Source: Tridacna crocea (lineage: Eukaryota; Mollusca; Bivalvia; Cardiida; Cardiidae). From it: a DNA stretch of 64,000 nucleotides. The notes below the pieces were generated by a model. That model searched no databases, had not been told where the DNA came from, and was given only the letters and a program-made list of their open reading frames with translations. This document shows positions 11,337 to 23,640 of this stretch, in pieces (position 1 is the stretch's first letter; the number at the start of each line of letters is the position of its first letter). The DNA lies in contig OX031059.1 in NCBI GenBank assembly GCA_943736015.1, positions 58,601,159 through 58,665,158 of the forward strand, written 5' to 3'. Position numbers and translations under genes: made by a program.

Positions 11337-13251
11337 AAAGGTCCCGGGCTTTAGGCGGCAAGAATATAAAACTTGGCATAAAGTAGTTCAATTTAAATAC
11401 ATGAATATTGCCATTTTCTTCATAATTTGCAGCTATCTAGGACGATATTTCAATTTAAATCTTGATTTGCAGATCTTCTATATGATACATATTTCTACAT
11501 ATGCCAACGTATCCATTTTGTCATAGCGTACCCAAACTCTTTAGAGTCTGTACCGAGTCTATACCGAGACAGCGTACCAAAACTTTGTAAAGTTTTAGTT
11601 CAATCATTTTGTGCAAAACCGAAGGAAATAAACCCAGTTAAACTCATTTTTTCTCAGGCAAATGACTTTTACGGTGTTACTTAAGTATGTAATTTGAAAT
11701 GGCATATTAAAATACATAGGGCGAGGCTATCGATCGTTGAGATACTTATTTTTGATTGAAACTAGCTTCTCGCGAAATGATACAAATTTGTCAACTGACG
11801 TTTGGCTTTTTCGTTCCAAAACTAATTCGTTCCATGGCTTGTTGGTCCTATGATTGCACGCTACTCCATTTGATTGCTCATGAATATTTATAGATCGAGG
11901 TAATAGACTATTTGTCAAATACCGTTACTGAAGCGTCACCACGAGTTACTTCCCTTTCCACCCGACAATTTTTCCCAATCCTGTATATACCCGAATAGTG
12001 AAAGTGTCATATTTTTTAAATGGATTACATACTAAACGCGATAAATAAACAACCTAAAACGGCCGTGCCGTTAGTTTCACCAATTACCTATTTCGAAGAC
12101 ACACACAAAAAAGAACTGTTGTTTTATCAATTTTTCGGTAGACTTCAGAGAGTAAAGCGGTATCATTTATAAGCGCTGTCTCATGCCGGGCGTGTTGATA
12201 GAGCTTTTTGTATGCAGACTGCTACCAAGTGCGACTCAATCACCTTTTGCACACAATATAGATTCAGATCACACCAGGAAGAACGTGCAGTCTGATCCTA
12301 GATCTACACTATCCGATACGGAGATATTTTTCCTCGAAATATTCCTTTGAAATAACTTTTGAGGTTTTACTATCGGCTTCAAAAGTGGCATTTAATATAT
12401 TTAGTAAGATAAGGTTTAACTTAAATTAAACAAATACCTCCCTCCATTCATAAAGAAATTCGTGCAAATATACCGTTTAAAGTGGCACCTGTTAACCCAG
12501 GTTACATAATGCATTTGAAAAAAAAAAAATGTTCAGGCAGAAAAATTTTGGCACCAGTAATTAGAACAGATTTACCCTCTGTCACAGCTTTTAACAATTC
12601 CAAACCTTTACAAGTGATCTAAGACTAAACGGGATAAACACTTAATTATGACACGTTTGTGTTAACTACTCGGTGCCTAAAAAGAACACAACAGCTTTTC
12701 AAATAGATCATCCACTTTGACGGTGAAACACCGAGATCAAACGTACACCCTGCTAACCTTTGACTAGCTTTTCAATGAAAATAAGTATAGCACGTACAGT
12801 GTATTCGCTTCCTGAAAATGAATCTGTAACATCTTTTCTTCTAGAGGGAATTGAAGGTTTGAAATTTGAATTAAACTTTGTTATTACGATAGTCAACTTA
12901 TAAGGTAGTTCAAACAGGAACATGGCAAACATGCAATTATACAGATTTTTAAAAATGTTATTTCAAAGTTAAGATTTTTGCTATAAATTCAAAATTTTTG
13001 ATGTCCCAGTTTTTTGTTAGTAGACTGTCTCTGTCTTTTAGCAGATACTGGAACTATTTTTTGGAAAAAATCATCACATTAATAGTTTAAATAAATCAAA
13101 CCACAGATTCCTGGACTTCGAGCCTGTACGTTACAAACTTAGCTACAGAATTATGGTTGAATAATCAGACATAAAATTAGGAAAGGTCTACTGCAGGTAT
13201 ATTGATGTTATCCCCCCATACCCCATTTTTTATAACACTGAATCTTTCACC
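11337..13251. other. Intergenic stretch, no gene recognised
   Basis: Unique-looking AT-rich sequence. Near 12.28 kb, AACGTGCAGTCTGATCCTAG followed by ATCTACACTATCC is a short dispersed motif also present near 1.94 kb. No frame with convincing composition. Confidence 0.45.
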
Positions 13252-13474
13252 AACTCTTTACGAAACAAAAATTTGAGACTTGCCCAAATTGGAAGTCTTT
13301 GCAGATAACAATTTGAATGTGGCTTAAAAATGAAATTTTCTTTATGAAGGATAGCAAGGGAAAAGGACTAAAGGTTGGTTACTAGAATTTTAACCCTTTT
13401 CAACAACATTTAAAAAAAAAAACTGTATTTCTAAGGGTCGTAAAAAACTTGGGTTATGTGGCATAGGGTTTTAA
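13252..13474 (+). repeat. TTAA palindromic MITE, decayed ends
   Basis: ACTCTTTACGAAACAAAAAT at the left, family order retained, right end GTGGCATAGGGTTTTAA. The central palindrome is largely lost. Confidence 0.75.
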
Positions 13475-13982
13475 ATAGTTACTGCGAATGTTTTCACCCG
13501 AAGACAACACTTTGGACTCGTCCAGATACTTAGCATATGGAGACGATTGAATAAACGTGGGTCAAATGGTTGTAATTGTCTTTTAAAAAGTCAAAAAAAA
13601 AAACTATTGTTGAAACAGGAGAAAATGCATGTTGTAAGCCCTTCCTTTTTTCCTCAAATATTTTCGCTCACACTTTGAAAATTCGTTTTTTTTTAACAAA
13701 TGTTTATGAACTACATATTGATTACTTTCAGTTTTCGGTTTTTTGAAAGTGTGTGTGTGGGGGGGGGGGGGGACAAATCAGCCCCTTTTTACACGGGTCG
13801 CTCGAAATACTTTGGTAAAAGGTTGATTAGCTGTTTAGTGTCTTCAGTCCATTTAGTGATTTTAAAGTACTATTATCAAACATACTTGTTGCACTTTCAG
13901 GCATGTTACCTATTGACGAATAACTTATGTTATCGATCATGAACAAAAGAAACGTGGCTTCAGATCAAAATTCAGACCTTCC

Positions 13983-14200
13983 ATTATGGCGTGACAAAGG
14001 TTGCAATATTCGATATCAAAATTTACATTCTAAAACGAAAAAATATTCATTCAAAAAACAAAATTTTCATTCGAAAACAAAAAAATATTCATTGGATAAA
14101 AATATATTCGTTCTAAACTTAAATTATATACATTCAATAAAAGATAAAATATCGAATACAAAAAAAAAATTATCCAAGGAAAAAAAAATTTTGCAACATA
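13983..14200. repeat. AT-rich foldback MITE (GTGACAAAGGTTGCAATATT end)
   Basis: The left end GGCGTGACAAAGGTTGCAAT matches an inverted end of the element at 43406-43655. The interior is composed of ATTCATTC/AAAAAATATTC motifs, which creates open frames on both strands that I do not accept as genes. Confidence 0.55.
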
Positions 14201-14238
14201 TAAAAATTTACAGATTGCAGTTGAAATCAAAGTACTGA

Positions 14239-16770
14239 TAGTACTGAAGGCCAGGAAATTGAGGATACGAAACAACACATGAGGTCAATTTTAATACAAA
14301 CAGGTAGACGGACAGGGATACAAGCGGATTCCACTAAGCCCCTGGAATTCTTGGTTTTATCAGGAAATTTTGAACTGATACTATAAAGCACCAGCCAGAA
14401 ACTAATTAAGCCAGAGCTAGGTAAGTGCTCACAGTTATGGGGTGCTTGATAATGGCTAAGAATACTTAGTAATTTGTCGTGCTTGTAAACAATCCCAAGT
14501 CAAAATTGAACCGTATTCAATCGGCGCAATTTACCAACACAACTTTGGTTATCTAAATTTTCTGAGACATGTGATGTGTTTGTAGTCCTGAATGACGTTA
14601 TTTTTTACATTTATGACGCAAGAATATATTTATTTTTATTGATTTCAATGAAAATATATGTAAGATAGATATCAAGGTAAAATGTAATAAATAATAAAGA
14701 TTGGAGTGATATGGCAGTTGGTCATGTTGTCTCTACCTTCCCCAAGTCGACGAAATTTTTAACTGGTCATATTTGAAGGAAGTTGTAGATGAAAATCCAA
14801 AGTAGTTCTTCGTGTATATTGAAAAGTAAGATTTTGGGGAAATTGGGAGGAATTGCTTGTTACAAGCAAATTCTCTTTGAGCCAAAATATTTTCTCAATA
14901 AAATACTGTGAAAAGGTTGGATTGTTTTAGGAAAACGATTATGCTCGGTTTTCCTATTTTACTTGCCTATGTTACGGACAAGTCACAGTGACTTGAGCTT
15001 CGATACTTATATCTACATAATATATAAAGACGTTAATCCTAATTCATAATCGTTGTCCAAGGACAACTTGTGTCAAGCCTGCTAACACTTGACTCTCAAG
15101 CTTGACCTAGATCCTGGACCTGAATAAATGTTTCAGAGGGAACTTCTGCTCATGATAGAGAACAATGCATTATGCTAATTTATATCGGAATCTATCAAAA
15201 AATGTAGGAGTTATGGTTCGGAGGAAAAATTGGCCTTCAATGTGGCCTTAATCTTGAACCTACTTGAACAGATCTAACCGTGATGGAGGTCAGTTGTGCC
15301 AAATTATTTTGAAATCCATCCACAATTGTAGAACTTATGGACCGGAAATATTCGGATGCACACAAACCCTAGTGAACACTAGAAATATGTGTGTCAGAGA
15401 CACTGATGCCCCTGCTAAATGGTATTGGTCACAGGTATGTCATATGACACTAGTAGAGAGAGAGAGAGAGAGAGATGAAAAAAAAATACATTAAATGACA
15501 AGCGAACGACTAAAAAAATATAAGCATTTATTTGGTTTCAAATCAAAGTCAATCAAAGACATTTTTAAGAATCGCATTGGTGTAATCTATTTGTGACAGG
15601 TGTAAAAGGTGTGAAATACATCCTATAATGTGAAATAGGCAGTATAGACAATGACAAAACTACCAAATAACTCTTGGATAAAGGTAACTAATACACATAA
15701 TGTACATACTAAAGACAACAAGATTTCAAAAATATTTTTATAGACAACTTGATTAACGATATGGATCAAATTTGATGGTGGGGTCGATTTTTCTAAAATT
15801 TTATTTGGGGACGATTTCACCAAAGAAATCGTCTCCAGGGGACGATTTCTCCGGAGTGATAAACATAACACGGGCCAAGCAGTTTGGGGACGATTTCTCC
15901 AGGGGCCGATTTCTTCAGCATTCCGCTGAAGTACCCTAGATTTAGTCGATATATAAGAAAAAGTGATAAACATAACACGGGCCAATATTCTATATGTAGT
16001 TTGCTTTATTTACAATCGCATTTTAGCGGAGACTTGTTTTGTGACACACATATTCAAATGTCAACGCAACGTTATAGACAACCACCGAGCAGAGTCGTCG
16101 TTCGTTAATCTCACCATACCTGAATATGAATGATTCGGAGTGCAAGAGAGAGCGTTATAGATATTAATCGTATATAGCGCGTAAAAATACACAACTGCCG
16201 GATAAAGCCAAGTTCATTAGGTTACGCCTTTATTAGGTCAGTGTTAATGACAATCAAAGTACTGAAAGTACTCATGGAAGTAGATTTTAGAATTAGATTG
16301 AGTAAATGAAGAAATCGTTCCCCTTGGTCTGAAGGTGCGTTCAATTTGGATGTGACCAAAAGTTTCTCATCATGTGCAGAGTGAAATAGTCAACAAAACT
16401 CAATACTATTTAAGATGAAACAGTTAAACAAAAAGAAGAACAGAAACAAAGCTTCTTTTTTATTCAATTTAATTTGAAAGAAGTATCATCTTCTAGTAAC
16501 ATGAATCGAGTACCACAACAAAATGAATATTATGTAAAGGTAGTTGAAACAAGTAAACAGTATATTTGTGAATAAACACCTCAATCTCAAGCTGGACATG
16601 TCAATACCCTTTCGCACACAATGACGACTTTTGACTACTCTTGGAGAGAAGCAGCTTGAAAATATTGAGGCAAAAGTAGAAAACAATTGAATACTAAGTG
16701 TTACATTCTTATCCAAGTGCTTTGTCTCAATTCAGACCTGTCAAAAAGGCTCGCAAAAAGACTAGGAAGT
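14239..16770. other. Intergenic stretch with short repeat motifs
   Basis: The motif AATCAAAGTACTGAAAGTAC occurs at 16253 and again at 46853; a variant is at 14226. A GA dinucleotide run lies near 15457-15475. At 15780-15990 four GGGGACGATTTC-type units, two of them head to head, plus a duplicated GTGATAAACATAACACGGGC (15858 and 15961) resemble the end of a third element with tandem-motif termini. No gene recognised. Confidence 0.45.
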
Positions 16771-16999
16771 TTAACCCATTACCACACAATCCCTACTTTC
16801 GACGCCCCTGAAAAGGAAGCCTTTTGAAAACACTGTAGGAAAAGGAGAAAATGCTGGTAACCAGCATTTTCTCCTTTTCCCACAGTGTTTTCTACCCTTC
16901 CCAGAACCAATTTCAATTTTTCAGTCACCTTTATATTGTCGTCTGCAAATGCTTTCATTTTGAACCTGTCTAAAATGTTGTTGTGTGGTAAAGAGTTAA
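16771..16999 (-). repeat. TTAA palindromic MITE, full length
   Basis: 229 bp from TTAACCCATTACCACACAAT to TTGTGTGGTAAAGAGTTAA. The terminal inverted repeat is CYCWTTACCACAC inside TTAA. The centre is a long palindrome built on GGAGAAAATGCTGG / CCAGCATTTTCTCC. It is one of the best-preserved copies and defines the family ends. Confidence 0.93.
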
Positions 17000-17309
17000 C
17001 TTTGAACTGCATAAAAAAGAAAATGTGGCTTTTATTGCATAATATTTCAAGGGACCAAAACAAAAATCTCATATTTTTCTTATATTTTCCAAACATCAAA
17101 ATAAGTAATAATAGCTTGTAAAGATCTTTCTGATATTTTTTTTAATTGTATGCCCTTGTAGTATGATGAACATTGAAAGTATATTTTAATACTTCAGCTA
17201 GGGTATTTTCTCATACTGTTAAATTTGTTTAATGCAAAGAATACTTCTAAGACAAATTTAGGGACCATAAAACTTGTATAAAGAGAAATAAATGGCCCTT
17301 GAATCAAAA

Positions 17310-17418
17310 CTTAACCCATAGCCAACTAGCCCGATTTTTAAAGTTGTTCGGTATATTTTTGAAAACACTGTGTCTAAAGGTAAAAATGCTTGCGACAAGC
17401 ATTTTCATCTCTGCTGAT
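17310..17418 (-). repeat. MITE fragment
   Basis: TTAACCCATAGCCAACTAGC left end and a degraded hairpin with the altered but still paired core ATGCTTGCGACAAGCAT. The right half is missing. Confidence 0.7.
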
Positions 17419-17707
17419 GCTTTGAGTTGCAAATAAATGAAAGTAAAAAAAGCTCAAAATCTTATACTTGATGATGATTTTTAAAAAGAAAACATGAGTA
17501 CATGTATTTAGCCAACAACTTGCACACTATGTCAAAGGAATCTACAGATAAACACTGGTACATTGCAACACAATGCTTTCTTCATATAATCCAAATAGTG
17601 TCTCTTTCCAATAATGTTTATATTTATCCTTTCAGTACTTTTTCCACTTTTTTGGCCGTTTTTTGAAATTGTCTGCTGAAATCTGGGACAACTTAATTTT
17701 TGTCTGC

Positions 17708-17939
17708 AAGTAACAATTTATTAAACAACAAAATTTTAGACTGGTCTAAATTGAAAGCACTTGCAGACAACAAAATAATGGCAACTCAAAAATTAAAGTT
17801 TTCTTTCAGGCAAGGCGGAAAACACTGTGGAAAAAGGAGAAATCACTGGTAACCAGCATTTTCTCCTTTTCCAACAATGTTTTCAAAAGCCTTCTATCTC
17901 AGGGTCGTGAAAACCAGGGATGATTTGGTAAAGGGTTAA
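17708..17939 (+). repeat. TTAA palindromic MITE
   Basis: AACAACAAAATTTTAGACTG left block, a hairpin with CACTGGTAACCAGCATTTTC, and a right end GATTTGGTAAAGGGTTAA. The left TTAA is lost. Confidence 0.85.
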
Positions 17940-18569
17940 TTGGTTAAAGAACAGGCAAATATAGTAAGATACAGCATGTAAACATAAAGGTAGTGGCAAA
18001 AATATAATGAACATGTACCAAAAAGTAATCAAGTGAAAATATATACACAAAAAGCTGACTAGCCAGACGATGTGCATGTAAAATATCAATCTATCACTCT
18101 ATCTACATAAAAAAATTTAGTCTTGAAAAGATTTGCAAACAAGAAATGAACTTCTGCTCAAAGTGTGCAGTAGCCTTTTGAAGAAAGAAAACATGGTGAC
18201 CAATGGAGTAAATATGCATTACAAGCACTTTCTCGTATACCCAAAATGTTTCCAAAAGCATTCTACCTCAAGTCTATAAACTAGAGGCGCTTGAGCGCCT
18301 GTATCGCTCCACAGGCCTGATTTTTCTGTAACGGTGAAGAGAAGTTTTTAACAATTACCATTCATTCCTGCATTTTAGGTCACTTGAAAAGAAAAAAAGC
18401 TATGAAAACGTGAGAAAAGAAGAAAATAAAAGTAACCTGCATTTTCTTAGTTTTACACAATAATTTCTACCCTTTTTGATACAAGTTTTACTAATTTGTA
18501 GATTTATTATGTTGTCTGCAACATCTTTCAATTATGGCCAGTTATAAAAATTTTGTCTTCTGGTTATAG

Positions 18570-18770
18570 TTAACTCATTACCAAATGACAACATTTTAGG
18601 GTTGTCAAAATGGAAAGCATTTTGTAGATGAAAAAATAAAAGTGACTGAAAATTTAAAAGTTGTTTTGTGAAGGGTAGATAACATTGTGGGAAAAGGTTA
18701 CCAGCATTTTCTCCTTTTCCCACAATGTTTTCTAAAGTCTTCTTTGTCAGGGATCAGTTTGATTGGATAA
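18570..18770 (+). repeat. TTAA palindromic MITE, left hairpin arm deleted
   Basis: TTAACTCATTACCAAATGAC at the left. The centre lacks the GGAGAAAATGCTG arm but keeps the right arm TTACCAGCATTTTCTCC. The right end has decayed to GATTGGATAAC. A further pair of fragments with the same motifs lies just upstream (about 18.12-18.53 kb). Confidence 0.85.
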
Positions 18771-18917
18771 CAAAATGACTTATCACAACAGTGAAGCCCT
18801 GTCCCTCTTTGTACTAGGTCAACAGTAGGTCAACAAACCTTTACCAGAACTAATCCAAGTGCAGAGGTTCTCTTGTTTTATATGAAAAGGATTATAGATT
18901 ATGTAAAGCAACCATCT

Positions 18918-19144
18918 TTAACTCTTTACCGAACGACAAAATTTGGGATGTGACCAAACTGAAAGCATTTGCAGACAACAAATTAAACATTGATGAAATG
19001 ATGATTTCTCTCCTTGATAGAGTAGAAAACACTGAGGGAAAAAGAGAAAATGCTGATTACCAGCATTTTCTCCTTTTCCAAGAGTGTTTTCTAAAGACTT
19101 CTTCTTTAGGGTCGTTAAAAGTCAGGACTGTATGGTAAAGACTT
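18918..19144 (+). repeat. TTAA palindromic MITE
   Basis: TTAACTCTTTACCGAACGAC to GTATGGTAAAGACTTA. The palindrome core is ATGCTGATTACCAGCAT. Confidence 0.87.
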
Positions 19145-19239
19145 ACCAGCATAGGAACTAACCTCCAATACAACAATGAAATCAAAATGAATAGTATGAG
19201 AGAAGAAATTTTTCAAAGATTTTACTTTATACCATAAAA

Positions 19240-19560
19240 GGAAAACGAGTCTCCCATAAAAGCCATGTTTTTTGACGGATCTTTTTTTTTTTAAGGAATT
19301 CTGTAGACCTCTATCTAAGGAACATTCCTGCAAAAAAATAATGCTATCCAATTAGCGATTTGGGAGGAGAAGATTTTTAAAGTTTTTTTTACTTTGGTTG
19401 GCATGGCAACCAGAATTATTCATGGAACACAATTATTTGAAGGAATTTGAAACAGGACCACCTAAGGAACATTCCTGTAAAATTTGGTAGAAATCCAGTC
19501 CATAGTTTCTGATGAGAAGTTTTTTTAAAGAAAAAGTTTACGGACGCACGCACGTAAACA
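19240..19560 (-). repeat. Pearl-like element fragment
   Basis: Two diverged monomers sharing CTAAGGAACATTCCTG (near 19315 and 19463). They end in GGACGCACGCACG, the inverted head of this element type. The same AGGAATGTTCCTTGG box occurs at the start of the 28.98-kb element. Confidence 0.65.
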
Positions 19561-19602
19561 TCTTCTTTTGTAGAGATTAGTCGGAGTCTGCACTGCTGTA
19601 GT

Positions 19603-19701
19603 TTAGTGCTTTACGTAGTCGCTCTTAATGATGGTGTACTTGTTTTCTGCAATGTATGCCTGCAACTCCCCTTCTACTTGGGAGGATGGCTCCTGGCAAG
19701 T
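19603..19701 (-). CDS. Candidate terminal exon of an unrecognised host gene
   Basis: On the minus strand a strong acceptor (ten T residues then CAG) at 19704-19702 opens a 33-codon frame that ends in TAA at 19605-19603. The peptide has ordinary soluble-protein composition: a Glu/Gln-rich start (SSQVEGELQAYIAENKY) and the C-terminus TIIKSDYVKH. The acceptor phase is 0, compatible with the candidate exons at 20873-20915 and 21042-21095. I do not recognise the family. It lies outside every repeat mapped here. The splice signals and coding-like composition argue for a real exon, but a spurious frame of this length cannot be excluded. Confidence 0.45.
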   Translation of the reverse strand, partial: TCQEPSSQVEGELQAYIAENKYTIIKSDYVKH

Positions 19702-19841
19702 CTGAAAAAAAAAAGCCATTGAAATTTAAAAAAAAAAAAATGAATTTACTTTTGAAATTCAAACAAACAAGTTAGTATGAAATTCCCACACAAAAAAAAT
19801 ATTCTGGGCTATTTTTCACACATAATTTGTGTTAGTAGCAG

Positions 19842-20058
19842 TTAACATTACCAAACAACAATATTTTAGGTTTGCCCAAATCAAAAGCATTTGCAGACCA
19901 AAACATAAAAGTAACTGAAAATTTGAAATTTGTTTTGTGGAGGGTAGAAAACATTGTGAGAATGCTGGTTACCAGCATTTTCTCCTTTTCCCATACTGTT
20001 TTCTAAAAGCTTCTTTCTTAGGGTCGTCAAAAGTAGGGATTCTGTGGTAATGGGTTAA
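19842..20058 (+). repeat. TTAA palindromic MITE, left arm shortened
   Basis: TTAACATTACCAAACAACAA to GTGGTAATGGGTTAA, 217 bp. The left hairpin arm lost about 10 nt (GTGAGAATGCTGG) while the right arm is complete. Confidence 0.9.
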
Positions 20059-20407
20059 CTATGTTTCCTAATAATCAGCTGCAATATGCATTAATGTAAG
20101 GATTTTCTGCAGTATCTCTGCACTTTTCTTGATCTATGCCCATAGAAATTAGAATTTCTGGTGATAATGGAAATATATAATTTGAGTCACAGTTACTTTG
20201 AGAATTTTAGAGAATCACAGTGGTTCTATTATTTTCAATAGCAAATGACTGAGGAAACAAGTGAGTCAAGATAGCCCTATTTCAGAATGTTGAATTATCA
20301 TCAATGCTGATACACCAATAAGAATGTCCCAACATGTTAGTAAACAAACGGCATAAGATCAATCTTTTTCCAGATCTTACGTTGGGCCATGCAAGGTCTG
20401 AAAGAGA

Positions 20408-20629
20408 TTAACTCATTACCCAAATGACAATATTTTAGGCTTGTCCAAATTGAAAGCATTTGCAGACCAAAAATAAAAGTGAATGAAACTTTGTTTTGTG
20501 AGGGGTAGAAAATATTGTGGGAAAAGGAGAAAATGCGACTTACCAGCATTTTCTCCTTTTCCCACAATGTTTTCAAAAGGCTTGTTTCCAAAGGTCGTCA
20601 AAAGTAGGGATTGCGTTGTAATGGGTTAA
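20408..20629 (+). repeat. TTAA palindromic MITE, full length
   Basis: TTAACTCATTACCCAAATGA to GTTGTAATGGGTTAA, 222 bp, with an almost complete palindrome. Minus-strand ORFs here are by-products. Confidence 0.92.
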
Positions 20630-20872
20630 CTTGAGGACAATACTGTCGAAAGTTTGATTATCCTTTTACATCTTAGTGATTCTGTTAAAGATACTGAAAG
20701 CCAGTTTGTAACATTGCTTTTCTGGGCTTTGTCAAATAGAACTTCAGGAGCAACATATAAATGTGCTTGTGCTAATGGTGAATAGACACACAAAAGTCAA
20801 AATACCAACCCATCACAACTGTTCACTATGAGCACTAGGGATAACCTGGGAAGACTAGAGTGGATTTAATAC

Positions 20873-20915
20873 CTTAATTTCAGTCTTTGTTTTGGTTGAC
20901 ACTGACATCTCGTCT
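20873..20915 (-). CDS. Candidate internal exon (weak)
   Basis: On the minus strand it is bounded by acceptor CATACAG and donor AAG|GTATTA. One open frame gives DEMSVSTKTKTEIK and ends in phase 0, which joins the terminal exon at 19603-19701. However, its start phase does not match the donor proposed for 21042-21095, so either one boundary is wrong or this is not an exon of the same transcript. Confidence 0.25.
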
Positions 20916-21041
20916 CTGTATGTATTGACAACAACAATTGTTAGCTATATGTATTGACCCATTAGGTTCTTTGAACTCATCTCCCTCCACTCCCTCCAGA
21001 GTGACACCTTTAAGTCATCTGTGCCATCTTGAGATCTTAAC

Positions 21042-21095
21042 TGTCTTGACCTGGACGTCTATCCCTCTGACCTGCACAATCTTCACAATCTCTTC
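21042..21095 (-). CDS. Candidate internal exon of an unrecognised host gene
   Basis: On the minus strand a pyrimidine-rich acceptor (TTTGTATCTGTTTTAG) precedes an 18-codon segment reading EEIVKIVQVRGIDVQVKT, followed by a possible donor ACA|GTTAAG. Start phase 0 fits the donor at 23641 and end phase 0 fits the acceptor at 19701. The alternating hydrophobic and charged residues look like a helix-strand segment. Family not recognised. Confidence 0.35.
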
Positions 21096-21569
21096 CTAAA
21101 ACAGATACAAAGAAATATAACCAAATGATAGCCATACAAAAATCTGAACAGTATTTAACTTAACATTCTTCTTTTATCAAAGATGCATATTGTAGATTGA
21201 TGCAACATCAAGTTATTGTCCAAAGAATTGAAGTGGGCCTTGATTGTCTAAAATTACCCACCTTACTGTTGAGCAATTTTTTCTTTAACAAAAACGTTTT
21301 TCAAAAATCTTTTCAAGGGTCAAAAGACTATTCCAGATTTGCTTCCGAATTTCAGTCACTGTAAAATTTGCCAACAATGCAGACCAACATCAGACTGAAT
21401 GGCTATGCAGGGTGATCATTGGTCTACACTATTAGCAAATATGACAAATGTTGCAATAGGCAAGATAGGGGTTATGGCTTCCCGTTAAGCTCAGCCCGCA
21501 TTTCTTTAGCTTAACTGCTTTATCCCACTTGAAAGCATCATGCTAACACATACACACCAGGTCTGACCC

Positions 21570-21750
21570 CTATACCAATTGACAACATTCTAGCCTTGTC
21601 CAAATTGAAAGCAGTTGCGACAACAATTTCAATCTCATTATCTGAATCAAATGCTGCAATTGTTCTTATGACATAGTAGAAAATATTGTGGGAAAAGGAG
21701 GCTTCTTTCCTTGGGGTGTCAAAACTCATCACTGAGTGGTAAAAGGTTAA
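21570..21750 (+). repeat. TTAA palindromic MITE, right hairpin arm deleted
   Basis: ACCAATTGACAACATTCTAG left block. GGGAAAAGGAG jumps to GCTTCTTTCC; right end GAGTGGTAAAAGGTTAA. Confidence 0.8.
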
Positions 21751-21935
21751 AGAATGCTTCACATCTTTTGTAGATGATAAAATACATGTATTGGTTTTAA
21801 TGTTCAATCAAGGATCATAATTATTTGAGACAAATCTCCCTGACTGTGGCAGTTGTTAAAAGCTAAAGTAGTCCGAACAGACATATCTAAAATGGTTTGC
21901 ATTCTGCATCAACTCAACAGTGCCACTGGTTACCT

Positions 21936-22168
21936 TTAACTCTTAAGACTACCAAACAATCCCGACTTTCAACGATCCTGAGAAAGAAGCCTTTTGAAAA
22001 TATTGTAGGAAAAGTAAAAAGTGTGGGTAACCATCATTATCTCCTTTTCTCACATTGTTTTCTATTTTTCCCTAAACAAATTTCAATTTTTGAGCCACAT
22101 TTATTATGTCATCAGCATGGCTTTCAATTTGGACCACTCTTAAATTTTGTTGTTTGGGAAAGAGTTAA
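21936..22168 (-). repeat. TTAA palindromic MITE
   Basis: TTAACTCTTAAGACTACCAA to GTTTGGGAAAGAGTTAA, 233 bp; hairpin arms diverged (AAAGTGTGGGTAACCATCAT). Confidence 0.87.
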
Positions 22169-22235
22169 GCACACATACTGTACAGCCTTTTTACCTATGC
22201 AAACACAATTTTCAAAACACCTTTTATATCAGATT

Positions 22236-22428
22236 TTACTCTTTACCACACAACAAAATTCAGACTGATCAAAATTGAAAGAAATTCCAAGAGACATAGT
22301 CAATGTGGCACAAGTAATAAGATTTGTCAGTAAAGGATAAGAACACATTATGGGAAAAGAAGAAAACATTGGTTACCAGCATTTTCTCCTTTTCCCACAA
22401 TGTTTTCAAAAGCTTTCTTTTGTTCGGT
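22236..22428 (+). repeat. TTAA palindromic MITE, right end truncated
   Basis: ACTCTTTACCACACAACAAA left end and an intact right arm ACCAGCATTTTCTCC. It stops after AAGCTTTCTTTTGTTCGG with no right TTAA. Confidence 0.82.
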
Positions 22429-22611
22429 TTTGCATGCACATTCATTTAGTTTTTTTTTTTTTTCAATATTAATGTTTAACCCTTTTCTCTACAGAAGCAG
22501 GTATCAATTTTGCAGATACTTGCCAGCTAAATTGAATGAATCTACTAAATGTTATGTCAATTAACTTCAAAAACTTCATTACCATGACACTTTTTGTATA
22601 CATTTTTTTAT

Positions 22612-23021
22612 GGTATTCCCTTAAAAGGCTACGTAGCCTCTTAAGGTATTTTCAGATTTCGCACCAAAAATCAAAAGAAGCATTGTGGGAATGTAAAGTG
22701 ACTGGCACGTGACTAATGACTCTTAAATTCCATAACATAACAAACATGTCATTTTCCATAAACTTCTTCTTCAGTCGCTGTGTTTGAAGCATCATTTGTG
22801 TATTTCCGGTAAGTGAGCGAGCAAGTTGCTCATCTAAAAATAGACCATGGTTCCCGTCGGTGTTGACCTGGGCCGTAGTAAATCTCTAATTTCTCTTGTT
22901 GTCGGATGGTTTTCGACTACTGGGGTTTTATGAATGAAAATTAAAAGGTACTGGGAGTATCAGGATGAATTTTAATATTTTTGTATAAATTTCGTCCAAA
23001 AATCTGAAGGGCCACCTTTAA
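22612..23021 (-). repeat. Dispersed repeat, copy 2 (inverse of 4153-4573)
   Basis: Begins with ATGGTATTCCC and the palindrome AAGGCTACGTAGCC, and ends GGGCCACCTTTAA. It is the reverse complement of the 4.15-kb copy with scattered substitutions. Non-coding. Confidence 0.75.
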
Positions 23022-23640
23022 GTGAAAGTACAAAAGCTGCAATACTTTTGACTGAGCCAATTTAAAGATTTAAATGCATATAAATGTTAGATCCAGGTTG
23101 ACAGCATTAAAGTCAAAATTAACTAAGAAAGGGGAAGAATTGATCACCATTTTATATTTTTCCAACATTTCAATATACTTTCACCTTAGGGCTGCAATAT
23201 CCTAAGGCTGAAAGGTAAGTTTAAAGATTATAAAGGTGTAAGATTTATTACACAAATGCAAACCATGTAAACTCACGTTAGGAGAATGGGCCGAAATTGT
23301 AATGGGACGAAATTGTTATTGGTCGAAATTTCCAGTCACTGTAAGGACTGTTGACATTTGGGATTCGTTAAATATTCTTCTTCGACGAAGAGCAATACAT
23401 TCAACTAGTTATGGCAGCAAATGAAATACAAATCATTCAGATTTATATACTAATGTAGCCTTCTGCAACGCAGGCGTAAAGCTTTCACGAGCTTACAATC
23501 AATCAAAATGGCGACTGTAATCTTTATAAACAACCACTGACCTACTTCGTTTCTAAACAATACTTAAGGAAGGACGTAATGTCCTTCACGTGTAAAACAA
23601 AAACACATTTCAAAAAAGAAAAAAATACATTGAACTTTAC

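Noticed and set aside
13927..14238. 103-codon Lys/Asn/Ser-rich ORF
   Set aside because: Low-complexity translation of an AT-rich foldback repeat related to 43406-43655.
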